A DNA stretch of 64,000 nucleotides from Chitinispirillales bacterium ANBcel5 (GCA_029688955.1 JARUKZ010000007.1:99003-163002), one strand, 5' to 3'. Numbered from the stretch's first letter, positions 35,296 through 44,624 are shown. Notes: generated by a model from the letters alone, not told the origin. Program-made: numbers and translations.

Positions 35296-36119
35296 GTATC
35301 CTTTTCAATAGTTGCCATAGGAAACATCTGGATGTTGAGCTGATATACAGAGTCGGCATTTTCTGTCTGTTTTGCCATATTTAAAAGTTCTGTGCGAAAG
35401 TTAGTGATAATCTCATTATACCTGGATAGTTGAGATTCGTCTATTGTTATGGTAACAGTCGATATGTTTCTTTTTTCCTTTGGATGGCGAAAGAGCGATT
35501 CTGCTGCAAGACGAATTGTTTCCTGCTGATACTTCTTTATCAGAATAGTTTTTATGGAGTCCTCTCCACTGGTAATAAACCTATTTTTAAGGACATACTT
35601 ACCATCGCTGTTCTTTTCTATCAGATCCAGTTTCTCCAGTAGCTCCTTTGATTCACGGACCTCTTTTGCCGAAATGGGCGGTGTGAGCATCTTACCCAAA
35701 GTTTCAAAGTCATCTGAGAAGGGATAGATATGAATGAGGGTAAGGATGGCAGAGTGATACCATTTGGTATAAAATTCATATTGCCATCGTTGCAGAGAGT
35801 GTTTTGCCACTCCTTTGAGAGACATGAGTTCATTAAGGTATTTACTGGTATCGGTGTCGTTTTTAGCCTTATTTAATCGCACCAGGCAGTAGAAATACTG
35901 TTCTTCCTTGCTGTTGAGTTTACAGAGTTTGATAAATTTTGGTATATCCTTATGGGCGAGGTGTCTTTTTTTATGAAAGATTTTGCTTATATGTGATGCA
36001 TCTATACCGACTTTGTTGGCGATAAAGCGGTAGGAGAACCAGACACATCTCTTTTTTTTCTGAAGGTAGTAAGCCTTCAGAAAATCCCGGTATTCTAAGT
36101 AATCATATAGTGAGATCAT
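35292..36119 (-). CDS. TIGR02147-family regulator
   Basis: 275 residues of a protein family first defined in Fibrobacter. The N-terminal helices read DYLEYRDFLKAYYLQKKK...FSYRFIANKVGIDASHISKIFHKKRHL, with a helix-turn-helix-like segment (about 27-55), followed by a helical DUF4423-like region (about 60-250). Members often sit beside genes of secreted enzymes; here the stop codon of the regulator overlaps the start of a pectate-lyase lipoprotein (ATGA), so it probably controls this gene. The signal it senses is unknown. It is the first gene of the pair on the minus strand. Confidence 0.85.
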   Translation of the reverse strand: MISLYDYLEYRDFLKAYYLQKKKRCVWFSYRFIANKVGIDASHISKIFHKKRHLAHKDIPKFIKLCKLNSKEEQYFYCLVRLNKAKNDTDTSKYLNELMSLKGVAKHSLQRWQYEFYTKWYHSAILTLIHIYPFSDDFETLGKMLTPPISAKEVRESKELLEKLDLIEKNSDGKYVLKNRFITSGEDSIKTILIKKYQQETIRLAAESLFRHPKEKRNISTVTITIDESQLSRYNEIITNFRTELLNMAKQTENADSVYQLNIQMFPMATIEKDT

Positions 36120-36366
36120 ATAGTGTAATATACGGAAAAAAAAAAGTAAGAGGTGATAAAAAAGGGCAAATTAGAAAGAAAACTGTGGTCAAAAATGCCC
36201 ACGGAGTACTTAAAAACGAGGTCTATTTATGCACCTATCAGGCAGTTAGGGGCTTTTGAAAAGCAAAAAAATGCCCACACCCTGTCTTGCATCGCAATAA
36301 GCGGCATTAACTTTGCAAGTTCTTATACTCAAGTACCTATAGTTATTTAACCGTGGAGTTAGCTGG

Positions 36367-38556
36367 ATGGTAATAGATGTAAATAATGTTTGGCCTGGAA
36401 AGGCTTATCCTCTAGGGGCTACCTGGGATGGAGCTGGTGTTAATTTCGCCCTCTTCTCTGAGAACGCAACCGGTGTAAAATTGTGTTTGTTTGATGGTGA
36501 TGGGGGCACAGAGTTTGCACAGATCGATATAAAGGAGCAGACCGATCAGGTGTGGCATCTGTATTTACCACAAGCCAGGCCCGGTCTTCGGTATGGGTAC
36601 AGGGTAGAGGGACCCTATGCACCCGGTGAAGGTCATCGGTTCAATCCTTCAAAGCTGCTTCTTGACCCGTATGCCAGGGCTATTGATGGCACCATTAAGT
36701 GGGATGATTCTCTCTTTGGGTACAAGGTAGGTGAGGGTGATATGGTCAGGGATGATACCGACAGTGCCCCCTTTATTCCAAAGTGTGTGGTAGTCGATCC
36801 TGCATTCAGTTGGGGAGGGGATATGCGGCCCCAGATCCCCTGGCACAAAACGCTCATCTACGAGATGCACGTAAAGGGTTTTACGCAACTAAGCCAGGAG
36901 GTGCCAAAAGAGGTACGTTCCACCTATTCGGGCTTATGTACCCCTAAGGTGATTGACTACTTGCATTCACTGGGAATAACCGCGGTTGAGCTGTTGCCGG
37001 TTCATCAGTTTTTTGCCGATAGGTTTTTGGTAGAAAAGGGGCTTACCAATTACTGGGGGTATAACTCTATTGGTTTTTTCGCGCCGGATTGCCGCTATTC
37101 CAGTACCGGCAGCCTGGGCGAGCAGGTAGATGAGTTTAAGACCATGGTTAAAACGTTTCACCGGGAAGGAATAGAGGTGATTCTTGATGTAGTCTATAAT
37201 CACACAGCAGAGGGTAATCATCTTGGACCCACTCTTTCTTTCAGAGGGATCGATAACCTTAGCTATTATCGACTTTCAGAGCAGGATAGGCGCTATTATG
37301 TGGATTATACCGGATGTGGTAACTCTCCAAATATGTTAAATCAGCACGTGCTTCAGATGATCATGGACAGTTTACGCTACTGGGTAACGGAGATGCATGT
37401 GGATGGTTTTCGCTTTGATCTGGCTTCAACTCTGGCCAGGGAACTTCATGATGTGAACAGGCTTGGGGTGTTTTTCGATGTGATTCACCAGGACCCTGTG
37501 ATCTCCCAGGTTAAATTAATTGCTGAGCCCTGGGACCTTGGTCCGGGAGGGTATCAGGTGGGAAATTTCCCCACGCTTTGGGCCGAATGGAATGGAAAGT
37601 ACCGCGACACAGTACGGCATTTCTGGAAGGCTGATCAGGGACAGGTGGGGGATTTGGCATATCGGCTCACCGGGAGCAGCGATCTGTATGAAAGCAGTGG
37701 AAGAAGACCGTATGCAAGTATAAATTTCATTACTGCTCATGACGGATTTACTCTAAGGGATCAGGTAAGTTACAATCAAAAGCACAATGAAGATAACTTG
37801 GAAGAAAACCGTGATGGAACAGATGACAATATAAGCTGGAATTGTGGAGTGGAGGGGCCAACAAACGACAAGGCGGTAAATGAGTTAAGGGCGCGTCAGA
37901 TGAGAAACTTTATCTCTACACTCATTCTTGCTCAGGGAGTACCAATGATTACGGCCGGTGATGAGTTTGGGCGCACGCAGCACGGGAACAATAACCCCTA
38001 CTGTCAGGATAATGATATCTCCTGGATAAACTGGGACATTAGCCCTGAGGGAAAACAGCAGCTTGACTTCACTCGGTTTTTAATTAAATTGTTTAAAGAG
38101 CACCCGGTATTTCAGAAAAGGAAATTTTTCAGCGGAAGAAACAGGTATTCATCCAAGTATAAAGATGTTACCTGGTTTCATCCCGAGGGGCACGAAATGA
38201 GTAAAAAGGATTGGCTCAATCCCCAAATTCGGTTTCTTGGGTTGCGCCTTGCGGGGGATGTGATGGAGGAGATTGATGAGCATGGAGAGCGACTGGTGGA
38301 TGACACCTTTCTTATGCTGCTTAATGGCCATTCCAAGCCTATATCATTTATCTTGCCAACCTGTCCCCAAAAGGACAGCTGGGAGCGGCTTTTTGACACA
38401 GTGAATTCCTGTGTAGACAAAGAGCCCATTCTGTTTCGTTGCGGTAAGCCCTATAAAATGGAAGCGCACTCATTTGCTCTTTTTATAATAAAACGGGATT
38501 CATCAGATGCAGTAGACAAGTACAGGGAGAATTGTGAACAGGATTCAAAAAAATAA
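36367..38556 (+). CDS. glgX: Glycogen debranching enzyme
   Basis: 729-residue GH13-type isoamylase/GlgX. It starts with WPGKAYPLGATWDGAGVNFALFSENA (CBM48-like module), then shows the barrel motifs DVVYNHTAEG, DGFRFDLAS (nucleophile Asp), LIAEPWD (acid Glu) and ITAHDGFTLRD (third Asp). It hydrolyses alpha-1,6 branches of phosphorylase-trimmed glycogen. It opens a short plus-strand run with polX, which starts within its last 23 bases, and rpiB. GGAG lies 8 bases before the ATG. The 247-bp gap before it shows no second gene I trust. Confidence 0.95.
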   Translation: MVIDVNNVWPGKAYPLGATWDGAGVNFALFSENATGVKLCLFDGDGGTEFAQIDIKEQTDQVWHLYLPQARPGLRYGYRVEGPYAPGEGHRFNPSKLLLDPYARAIDGTIKWDDSLFGYKVGEGDMVRDDTDSAPFIPKCVVVDPAFSWGGDMRPQIPWHKTLIYEMHVKGFTQLSQEVPKEVRSTYSGLCTPKVIDYLHSLGITAVELLPVHQFFADRFLVEKGLTNYWGYNSIGFFAPDCRYSSTGSLGEQVDEFKTMVKTFHREGIEVILDVVYNHTAEGNHLGPTLSFRGIDNLSYYRLSEQDRRYYVDYTGCGNSPNMLNQHVLQMIMDSLRYWVTEMHVDGFRFDLASTLARELHDVNRLGVFFDVIHQDPVISQVKLIAEPWDLGPGGYQVGNFPTLWAEWNGKYRDTVRHFWKADQGQVGDLAYRLTGSSDLYESSGRRPYASINFITAHDGFTLRDQVSYNQKHNEDNLEENRDGTDDNISWNCGVEGPTNDKAVNELRARQMRNFISTLILAQGVPMITAGDEFGRTQHGNNNPYCQDNDISWINWDISPEGKQQLDFTRFLIKLFKEHPVFQKRKFFSGRNRYSSKYKDVTWFHPEGHEMSKKDWLNPQIRFLGLRLAGDVMEEIDEHGERLVDDTFLMLLNGHSKPISFILPTCPQKDSWERLFDTVNSCVDKEPILFRCGKPYKMEAHSFALFIIKRDSSDAVDKYRENCEQDSKK

Positions 38557-40318
38557 TCAGCTGACTAAACAAAATGAAACGATAGCGGGTGAGAGTTTAC
38601 GGGTTCATAACTCTGCCATAGCCGATATGTTTTATGAATACGCCGATTTGCTTCAGATCAGAAATGAAAATGCTTTTAAAATACGGGCCTATCGTAATGC
38701 GGCAAGAACCATTACTTCACTTCCCGGCGATATACATGAGTCTGTTGAAAATGGTGAAGATTTATCGCAATTGCCGGGGATAGGCAAAGATTTGGCTTCA
38801 AAAATTGCGCAGATTGCAAAAACGGGGCGTTTTGATGAATTGGAAAAACTTCGGGAGACGATGTCCCCTGAGCTCTCCAAACTTATGCAAATTGAGGGAT
38901 TGGGGGGGCGAAGAGTTGGTGTTTTATACAGGGATTTGGGGATAGACTCCATAGAAAAACTTGAGCGGGCGGCCAAAGAGCACAAAATTGCTTCGCTGAG
39001 GGGTTTTGGGGCGAAAACAGAGAAGGCGATACTCGAAAATATCGAGAAGAGTCGTCGCTATGTTAAGGGTATACTGTTAAGTGAGGCCCAGGAAATTGCT
39101 TCACTGTTCACCCGCTATATGCGGGAAAGCGAGTATTGTGATACGGTGGTGGTGGCGGGGAGTTTCAGGAGGAGAAAAGAGACTGTAAGAGATCTTGATA
39201 TACTGGTAACAAGTTCATACCCCCGGGAAGTTACAGACCATTTCTGTAACTATCCCTTTGCTATGAAAGTTAGCTCAAGGGGGCCAACCAGATCATCGGT
39301 AGCACTTCGCAACGGCTTTAAGGTAGATCTTAGAGTGGTGCCTCAGGAAAGTTTTGGTGCTGCTCTACATTATTTCACCGGTTCACAGGCCCACAATATC
39401 GCGGTGAGGAAAAGAGGGGGTAAGCGGGGATTAAAGATCAGTGAGTATGGTGTGTTCAGAGAAGAAAAAAGGGTGGCAGGGAGAACAGAGCAGGAGGTGT
39501 TTAATGCTGTGGGGTTGCCCTATATCGAGCCGGAGCTGCGCGAAGACCGGGGAGAGATTGACGCTGCGCTTGAGAGAAAATTACCCAAGCTGGTAAAGAG
39601 AAATGATATTTTGGGGGATCTGCATACGCACACCAATTATACCGATGGGGTAGCGTCGATTGAGCAGATGGTTGAGGCGGCAAAGAAGCGTGGCTATAAC
39701 TATGTGGCTGTAACGGACCACTCAAAGCGCATCGCTATGGCTCATGGTCTCGATGAGAGTGCTTTACGGGGGCAGATGGAACGGATCGATCTTTTAAACG
39801 AACAGGTTAAACCATTTACAATTCTAAAAGGTATCGAAGTCGATATTCTCGAGGATGGAACACTTGATCTTCCCGACTCGGTTTTACGGGAGCTTGATGT
39901 GGTGGTTTGTTCTGTTCATTCTAAATTCTCATTATCTCCGCAAAAGCAAACAGAGCGAATAATTCGGGCAATGGATAACCCCTGGTTCTCTATTTTTGCT
40001 CATCCAACCGGAAGGCTTATAAATAAAAGGCCACCAATGCAATATGATGTAGAAAAAGTATGCAAAGCTGCTTCTCAGAGAGGGTGTTTTATAGAAATTA
40101 ACAGTTCTCCGGAGCGGCTTGATGCCAATGATTTGTTTTGTATGACTGCCAGAACGTTTGGGATACCGGTGGTTATTTCCAGTGATGCGCACCGGGAAAG
40201 TGATCTGGACAATATCGCCTTTGGCCTGGATATGGCTCGGCGAGGGTGGGTAGAGAAAGGTGAGGTGTTAAACTGTCTCTCTGTTAAGAGTTTAAAGGCG
40301 CGGTTAAAGAGAGGGTAG
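38534..40318 (+). CDS. polX: PolX-type DNA polymerase/exonuclease
   Basis: 594 residues starting with GTG; GGGAGA is 6 bases before it. The order is: an 8-kDa helix-hairpin-helix domain (about 25-100, LPGIGKDLASKI), a second HhH (about 110-160), the family X nucleotidyltransferase with GSFRRRKETVRDLDILV (DxD metal ligands), then a PHP exonuclease domain with LHTHTNYTDG, AVTDHS, GIEVDIL, AHPTGR and SSDAH. It fills gaps in base-excision repair and has 3'-5' exonuclease activity. The 23-bp overlap with glgX is out of frame and suggests translational coupling, although the functions are unrelated. Confidence 0.94.
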   Translation: MNRIQKNNQLTKQNETIAGESLRVHNSAIADMFYEYADLLQIRNENAFKIRAYRNAARTITSLPGDIHESVENGEDLSQLPGIGKDLASKIAQIAKTGRFDELEKLRETMSPELSKLMQIEGLGGRRVGVLYRDLGIDSIEKLERAAKEHKIASLRGFGAKTEKAILENIEKSRRYVKGILLSEAQEIASLFTRYMRESEYCDTVVVAGSFRRRKETVRDLDILVTSSYPREVTDHFCNYPFAMKVSSRGPTRSSVALRNGFKVDLRVVPQESFGAALHYFTGSQAHNIAVRKRGGKRGLKISEYGVFREEKRVAGRTEQEVFNAVGLPYIEPELREDRGEIDAALERKLPKLVKRNDILGDLHTHTNYTDGVASIEQMVEAAKKRGYNYVAVTDHSKRIAMAHGLDESALRGQMERIDLLNEQVKPFTILKGIEVDILEDGTLDLPDSVLRELDVVVCSVHSKFSLSPQKQTERIIRAMDNPWFSIFAHPTGRLINKRPPMQYDVEKVCKAASQRGCFIEINSSPERLDANDLFCMTARTFGIPVVISSDAHRESDLDNIAFGLDMARRGWVEKGEVLNCLSVKSLKARLKRG

Positions 40319-40327
40319 AATAAGGTT

Positions 40328-40780
40328 ATGCGGGTAGGGTTTGCTTCAGATCATGGTGGATTTGGCTTAAAGAGTGACTTTTTAAAACGGCTTGGAGAGC
40401 TGGGGTATGAACTGCTTGATTACGGAGCGTATGAATATGATGCTTCAGATGATTTTCCCGATTTTGTACACCCTCTGGCGGTGGCACTGAGGGAGGGTGA
40501 GGTTGAGAGGGCGATAGCAATTTGCGGCAGTGGGATTGGTGCCTGCATTGTGGCAAATAAGGTAAGGGGGGTGAGGGCTGCACTGGTAGGGGATTCCTTT
40601 TCTGCTCACCAGGGGGTTGAGCATGATGACATGAATTTCATCTGTATTGGTGCCCGTGTGGTGGGAAGAGAGCTTGCCTATGAGCTGGTTAGTGTGTTTC
40701 TTCAGGCCCGCTTTATTTCTTCAGGGAGGTTTTTACGGAGGGTGAAAAAAATCGATAACCTTGACTTGGGTTTGCGGTGA
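40328..40780 (+). CDS. rpiB: Ribose-5-phosphate isomerase B/LacAB-type isomerase
   Basis: 150 residues. The signature SDHGGFGLKSDF opens the protein, and AICGSGIGACIVANK carries the catalytic Cys of the RpiB family (the common form is CGTGIG). HDDMNFICIGARVVG follows. It interconverts ribose-5-phosphate and ribulose-5-phosphate. It lies 9 bp behind polX and is presumably expressed with glgX-polX. Confidence 0.92.
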   Translation: MRVGFASDHGGFGLKSDFLKRLGELGYELLDYGAYEYDASDDFPDFVHPLAVALREGEVERAIAICGSGIGACIVANKVRGVRAALVGDSFSAHQGVEHDDMNFICIGARVVGRELAYELVSVFLQARFISSGRFLRRVKKIDNLDLGLR

Positions 40781-40965
40781 GTAGTTGCATACAGGGAAAA
40801 TTACTCTACCTTAAGAAGCGTATAAGTTATTAATAATAGAAAGAGTTAAATCGCAATCATAAAGTGGCATAGAGCTTGCAATTATTTATGTGTAGTAATA
40901 ATCTCTGGACTCCTTAGTATAGGAGTAGGCAGGTTTTGAGCTCAACGGAAAAGAGGAGGCGTTTT

Positions 40966-41640
40966 ATGGATATTGCACAACAGGGATATAAAGGTGAACC
41001 AAGACAGAACCAGGCTACTGCAAAAACTATAGGTACCGGAACACTGGCTGAAGGTATAGTAGGGGCAGGAGCAATGGTTGTGGCGATTTTGGGGCTTGTG
41101 GGGATACTTCCTCTTATAATGCTCTATGTAGCAACCATTGCAGTTGGTGCTGCACTGCTTTTTGAAGGAGGAGCGGTTTCGAGCAGAATTGGTACTATGG
41201 CTCGTTCAGAGCGTGCTTTAAGTAATGAATATGCGGAGTTAGGAACCGGAATGACCGCGGAGTTTTTGGCTGGTGCTGCAGGGGTAGTATTAGGGGTGTT
41301 AGCATTACTTGGTATAGCACCTATAACGCTGGTATCCATTGCCGCAATAGTGTATGGAGGGGCATTGATTTTGGGTAGTTCTGCTACTGCCAGAATAAAC
41401 TCATTATCATTTAGGAATTACGAAACCGAATCAGGCTCTCAGGCTGCACAGGAGGCGCTGGTAGCTGCATCCGGAGTACAGATGTTAGTAGGTATCGGTG
41501 CTGCCGTGCTTGGGATACTTGCTCTTATTGGCATAGCACCTGTAACTCTGACGTTGGTTTGTATGCTTATGCTCGGTTTTGCCGATATTATTAGTGGTGG
41601 AGCGATTGGTACCCGGGTAATGAGCATGTTTCGTCGTTAA
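40966..41640 (+). CDS. Membrane protein built of three repeats
   Basis: I choose ATG 40966, because GAGGAGG lies 7 bases upstream; this gives 224 residues. After a soluble N-terminus of 20 residues come three similar units: about 21-78, 91-146 and 162-221. Each has a pair of Gly/Ala-rich helices joined by a turn (LGLVGILPLIML, LALLGIAPITLV, LALIGIAPVTLT) and ends with a small-residue patch (EGGAVSSRIG, GSSATARINSL, GGAIGTRVMS). Six membrane segments therefore form by triplication. The family is unknown to me. The gene stands alone with a 185-bp leader. Confidence 0.75.
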   Translation: MDIAQQGYKGEPRQNQATAKTIGTGTLAEGIVGAGAMVVAILGLVGILPLIMLYVATIAVGAALLFEGGAVSSRIGTMARSERALSNEYAELGTGMTAEFLAGAAGVVLGVLALLGIAPITLVSIAAIVYGGALILGSSATARINSLSFRNYETESGSQAAQEALVAASGVQMLVGIGAAVLGILALIGIAPVTLTLVCMLMLGFADIISGGAIGTRVMSMFRR

Positions 41641-41768
41641 GGGTAGAGTACATGAAACTTGTCTTGTGCGGTGGATTCTGTGCGATCCGGCAGTTGCGCG
41701 GATGAAACCGTGCGGGCAAGCACGAAGAGAATGTTAGGGCGTCAGTAAAAAGCAAGAGGGAGTGAAAA

Positions 41769-42728
41769 ATGAGGTCTGGAACATCTAAAACGCTACTTCC
41801 CAGCACCTCTTTTGGCTATAACAGTATGGGGGCGCTTAAATCCGTAATGCTCCATATTCCAGGCAGAGAGCTTGAATTGGTTAAGGGTGATAATTGCAGT
41901 AAGTATATGTTTAAGTCCGTACCCGACAGTAAGCAGTACAGAAAAGATCTTATGAATCTCAAGACTTTTTTTCAGAACAGGGGAATTGTTGTTCATGAGT
42001 TATCAGATCTGGTTTCTTTAAACAACGAGATGATAAATTATCTGCCCTGCATTACTCGCGTACATGACACTGCAGTTATAACCGATCACGGCGCGATTGT
42101 TTCATCGATGGCTCACGAGGGGCGAAGAGATGAGCAGGTGGTGATACGTGAAGCACTGCAAAGGCTGAATATACCGTTGTTGTATGAGTTTGATGACCCG
42201 CTTGATGCCTTCGAAGGGTGTATGATTATATCCGATTCAACTCTTTTGGTGATGAATACAGCATTTCACAGCGAAAGTTCAAACTGGAAACTTATACCCG
42301 GGGCATTAAATTATTTCGATGAAGTGCTCTATATTGATATTGGTGGTAGCGCTCGTTTTTCACATCCCTATAGGTTGTTCAATAAAGTAAGTAATCATCT
42401 TGTCCTGGCATATCTTCCAGCTTTGCATAAATCTTTTAGGATCGATCGCTATGGTACCGAACGTATTGATCTTTCTTCCTATCTAAAATTTAAGGGAGTA
42501 GAGACAGTTGAACTTTCAGAGCAGGAGTACAAAAATATGGGATGTTGCTTTATTGCTCTGGAGGAGGGGGTTATTGTTCATCACCCACATGCTTTAGAAA
42601 AAAATACCCTAAAAGAATTACAGAAAAGGGGAGTACAGATGGTGTTCTTTCAACCTGAGGCCATACTTGCCGGGGGAGGAAGTTTGAGAAGTCATACTCT
42701 GAGACTGCTAAGAGGAAACGAATGTTAA
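41769..42728 (+). CDS. Amidinotransferase/arginine-deiminase-fold protein, probably inactive
   Basis: 319 residues with the overall pattern of guanidino-group modifying enzymes (arginine deiminase, dimethylarginine hydrolase, amidinotransferase): a first segment with SVMLHIPGRELE, TRVHDTAVITDHGAI (about 96-110), AFEGCMII (148-153, where the family has EGGD) and a C-terminal AGGGSLRSHTL (301-311). The family has GGGxxxC in this last motif, with the nucleophilic Cys; here S308 is in its place, and I find no HLD motif with the catalytic His. The protein is probably a binding or regulatory relative. It lies 22 bp before the HPF-cold-shock gene. Confidence 0.6.
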   Translation: MRSGTSKTLLPSTSFGYNSMGALKSVMLHIPGRELELVKGDNCSKYMFKSVPDSKQYRKDLMNLKTFFQNRGIVVHELSDLVSLNNEMINYLPCITRVHDTAVITDHGAIVSSMAHEGRRDEQVVIREALQRLNIPLLYEFDDPLDAFEGCMIISDSTLLVMNTAFHSESSNWKLIPGALNYFDEVLYIDIGGSARFSHPYRLFNKVSNHLVLAYLPALHKSFRIDRYGTERIDLSSYLKFKGVETVELSEQEYKNMGCCFIALEEGVIVHHPHALEKNTLKELQKRGVQMVFFQPEAILAGGGSLRSHTLRLLRGNEC

Positions 42729-42750
42729 ACTAACTAACGGGGGATGGCTT

Positions 42751-43320
42751 ATGCAGGTTCCAGCAGAAATATCTTACAGAGATGTAGAAAAGACCGAAGC
42801 AATTGATACCTTAGTGCGTCAAAAAATCGATAAACTCGACCGTATATGTGACCATATTACAAGTTGCAGAGTAATGATCGAGAAGAGCCAAAAACACCAG
42901 CGCTCGGGGCAACCCTACAAGGTCAGGGTTGATCTTAAAATCCCGCCCGGGCATGAGTTGGCCATAAGCAGAGATCCTGTTAAAGGGAGTATGCACCAGG
43001 ACCTCTCTTCTGAGATCAGGTGGGCTTTTGATGCTGCGGAGAGGCGGTTAAAGGAGCTTATGGAAAAACAGCGAAGGGATGTAAAAAAACATCCATTCCA
43101 GGAGATGCAGGGGGTGATAGAGAAGATTTTCAAGGGCGAAGGCACAGGCTTTATCAGAACTATTGATGGAAGAGAGGTCTATTTTCATCAAAACAGTGTG
43201 GTAAACGAAAAATTTGAGGACCTAAAAGAGGGAGCAGGGGTAAGATTTGTAGAAAGTATGGGTGAGAAAGGTCCCCAGGCTTCTACAGTCATGATTGTTG
43301 AAGGACATAGAAGCTTATAG
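42751..43320 (+). CDS. Ribosome hibernation factor fused to a cold-shock domain
   Basis: 189 residues. The first about 105 match the HPF/RaiA fold: QVPAEISYRDVEKTEAIDTLVRQKIDKLDRI, VMIEKSQKHQRSGQPYKVRVDLKIPPGHEL. A helix of basic residues (about 100-115) leads to a cold-shock/S1-like domain (about 119-186), with GVIEKIFKGEGTGFIRTIDGREVYFHQNSV resembling the RNP motifs of CspA. HPF parks 70S or 100S ribosomes in stationary phase; the added domain should bind RNA. An AACTAACGGGGGATGG context precedes the start. A strong terminator follows. Confidence 0.88.
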   Translation: MQVPAEISYRDVEKTEAIDTLVRQKIDKLDRICDHITSCRVMIEKSQKHQRSGQPYKVRVDLKIPPGHELAISRDPVKGSMHQDLSSEIRWAFDAAERRLKELMEKQRRDVKKHPFQEMQGVIEKIFKGEGTGFIRTIDGREVYFHQNSVVNEKFEDLKEGAGVRFVESMGEKGPQASTVMIVEGHRSL

Positions 43321-43343
43321 CCCTATCCCTTCTTTTTGATTGT

Positions 43344-43391
43344 ATCCCTTTGCTCCGTGGTTTATTCAGGGCAAAGGGATTATATCTTTTT
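43344..43391 (+). terminator. Terminator of the HPF-cold-shock gene
   Basis: ATCCCTTTGC (43344-43353) pairs with GCAAAGGGAT (43371-43380) in a perfect 10-bp stem with a 17-base loop; TATATCTTTTT follows. The T-run overlaps the end of the facing DUF493 gene. Confidence 0.75.
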
Positions 43392-43647
43392 ACAGAACCA
43401 TCTTTATAGCTTTGTGTTCCCCCAGGGATCTAAAATAACGATCCCGCTCATGCTCATTAAAAACAACCAGCTCAACATTATAACTGACATACTTACCTTT
43501 ATTACTCCTGTTGGATTCTTTGAAACTATACGATTCTGGTTGAATTACGCTATCCACTGCTTGTTTCATTGTTTGGGGATCGGTACCTATAATTGTGTAT
43601 GTCCATTTTGCGGGGTAATTAATCTCTGCTTTTTTGTTGTTAATCAT
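43390..43647 (-). CDS. DUF493 (YbeD-like) family protein
   Basis: 85 residues matching the short ACT-like DUF493 fold in length and pattern: YPAKWTYTIIGTDPQTMKQAVDSVI, then SNKGKYVSYNVELVVFNEHERDRYFRSLGEHKAIKMVL, whose end is typical (I-K-M-V-L). AAGGA sits 7 bases before the start. The role of this family is not established; some members neighbour lipoate-protein ligase genes, but none is seen here. It faces the HPF-cold-shock gene. Confidence 0.75.
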   Translation of the reverse strand: MINNKKAEINYPAKWTYTIIGTDPQTMKQAVDSVIQPESYSFKESNRSNKGKYVSYNVELVVFNEHERDRYFRSLGEHKAIKMVL

Positions 43648-43822
43648 TGGTAGTCCTTCGTAGAAAAAAAATAGTACCTCAGTAACGTTGGTAACTGTTT
43701 ACGGGGTATTACTCAAAATATTTTTACCGCAAACCGATTTTATTGATCTCTATGGACACTTTTAACTATCTTGTTTTTAGTTTAATTTTCCATCTTCTCT
43801 GGTAATAAAATAGTAATTAAAC

Positions 43823-44599
43823 ATGAAGAATTTAACCCCGATTCTAATCCTTCTTGCATTTTTCCTCTGTTGTGACAGCCAGGTACCGGCAGGGTTTAAA
43901 GGAGCATCGGTATACAGAACTGCTAATTTTAGAATTCATTTTCATGAAGCTACCTATAATTCACAAGAGATCCAAACGATTGCCCAAAAGAAGGAACGGT
44001 TGCTCCAACGTATTACAAATATCCTTCAGGTAGACTTTAATAAAGTCATTGAAACGTACCTCCATTCTACAGGGTATGTCTCCTACGCATACTCCGACCG
44101 ACCAGAGGTCCATGAGACCAGGTATTATGTTGAAGAGGACAATGGGCATGAGATAGCGCATATCGTTGTATTCGATAAACTGGGATATAACAGCTCTCAG
44201 TTTATGGTGGAGGGGATAGCGGTTATGCTCGAGTACAATCGTCTCGATCCAATAACTACTTTTCAAAACCTTTTTGCTTTTAACCGCAACTGTTATTATT
44301 CAATGGGTCATGGCAATACAATCGGTAGCAGGTTCCTTGATAACACTTTCACTGGGAGTTGGTATGAGTATAAAGAAGCCGGGGCTTTTTTATACTATCT
44401 CTCACAGGTCTATGGGATTGAAGCTGTAAAAGAGTTATATAAAGCAGGTGTGGGTGTTTCAAAATCTAATTTCAGAGAGACCACAGAAATGGTTTTTGTG
44501 GAGATATTCGACATTTCCTTTAAAGAAGCTGAAACGTATTTTGTACATACTTATCTGCATACTGTTATTGGTCACTTGAACCACTGCTTATACGATTAA
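43823..44599 (+). CDS. Lipoprotein with a HExxH metalloprotease motif
   Basis: 258 residues. The signal ends in FFLCCDSQ, a plausible lipobox (Cys 16 or 17). The zinc-protease signature HEIAH is at 109-113, with E130 (MVEGIAV) 17 residues on, as in gluzincins of the peptidase MA clan. N-terminal FRIHFHEATYNSQ and C-terminal helices (YEYKEAGAFLYYLSQVYG) fit substrate-binding parts of small secreted metalloproteases. It lies 26 bp before an Ig-like lipoprotein gene and may process or anchor that partner; this is inference. Confidence 0.7.
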   Translation: MKNLTPILILLAFFLCCDSQVPAGFKGASVYRTANFRIHFHEATYNSQEIQTIAQKKERLLQRITNILQVDFNKVIETYLHSTGYVSYAYSDRPEVHETRYYVEEDNGHEIAHIVVFDKLGYNSSQFMVEGIAVMLEYNRLDPITTFQNLFAFNRNCYYSMGHGNTIGSRFLDNTFTGSWYEYKEAGAFLYYLSQVYGIEAVKELYKAGVGVSKSNFRETTEMVFVEIFDISFKEAETYFVHTYLHTVIGHLNHCLYD

Positions 44600-44624
44600 T
44601 AAAAACCTGAGAGCTGCAGAAGAT

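Noticed and set aside
36153..36350. 65-codon frame between the TIGR02147 gene and glgX
   Set aside because: No ribosome binding site and a composition typical of non-coding sequence.
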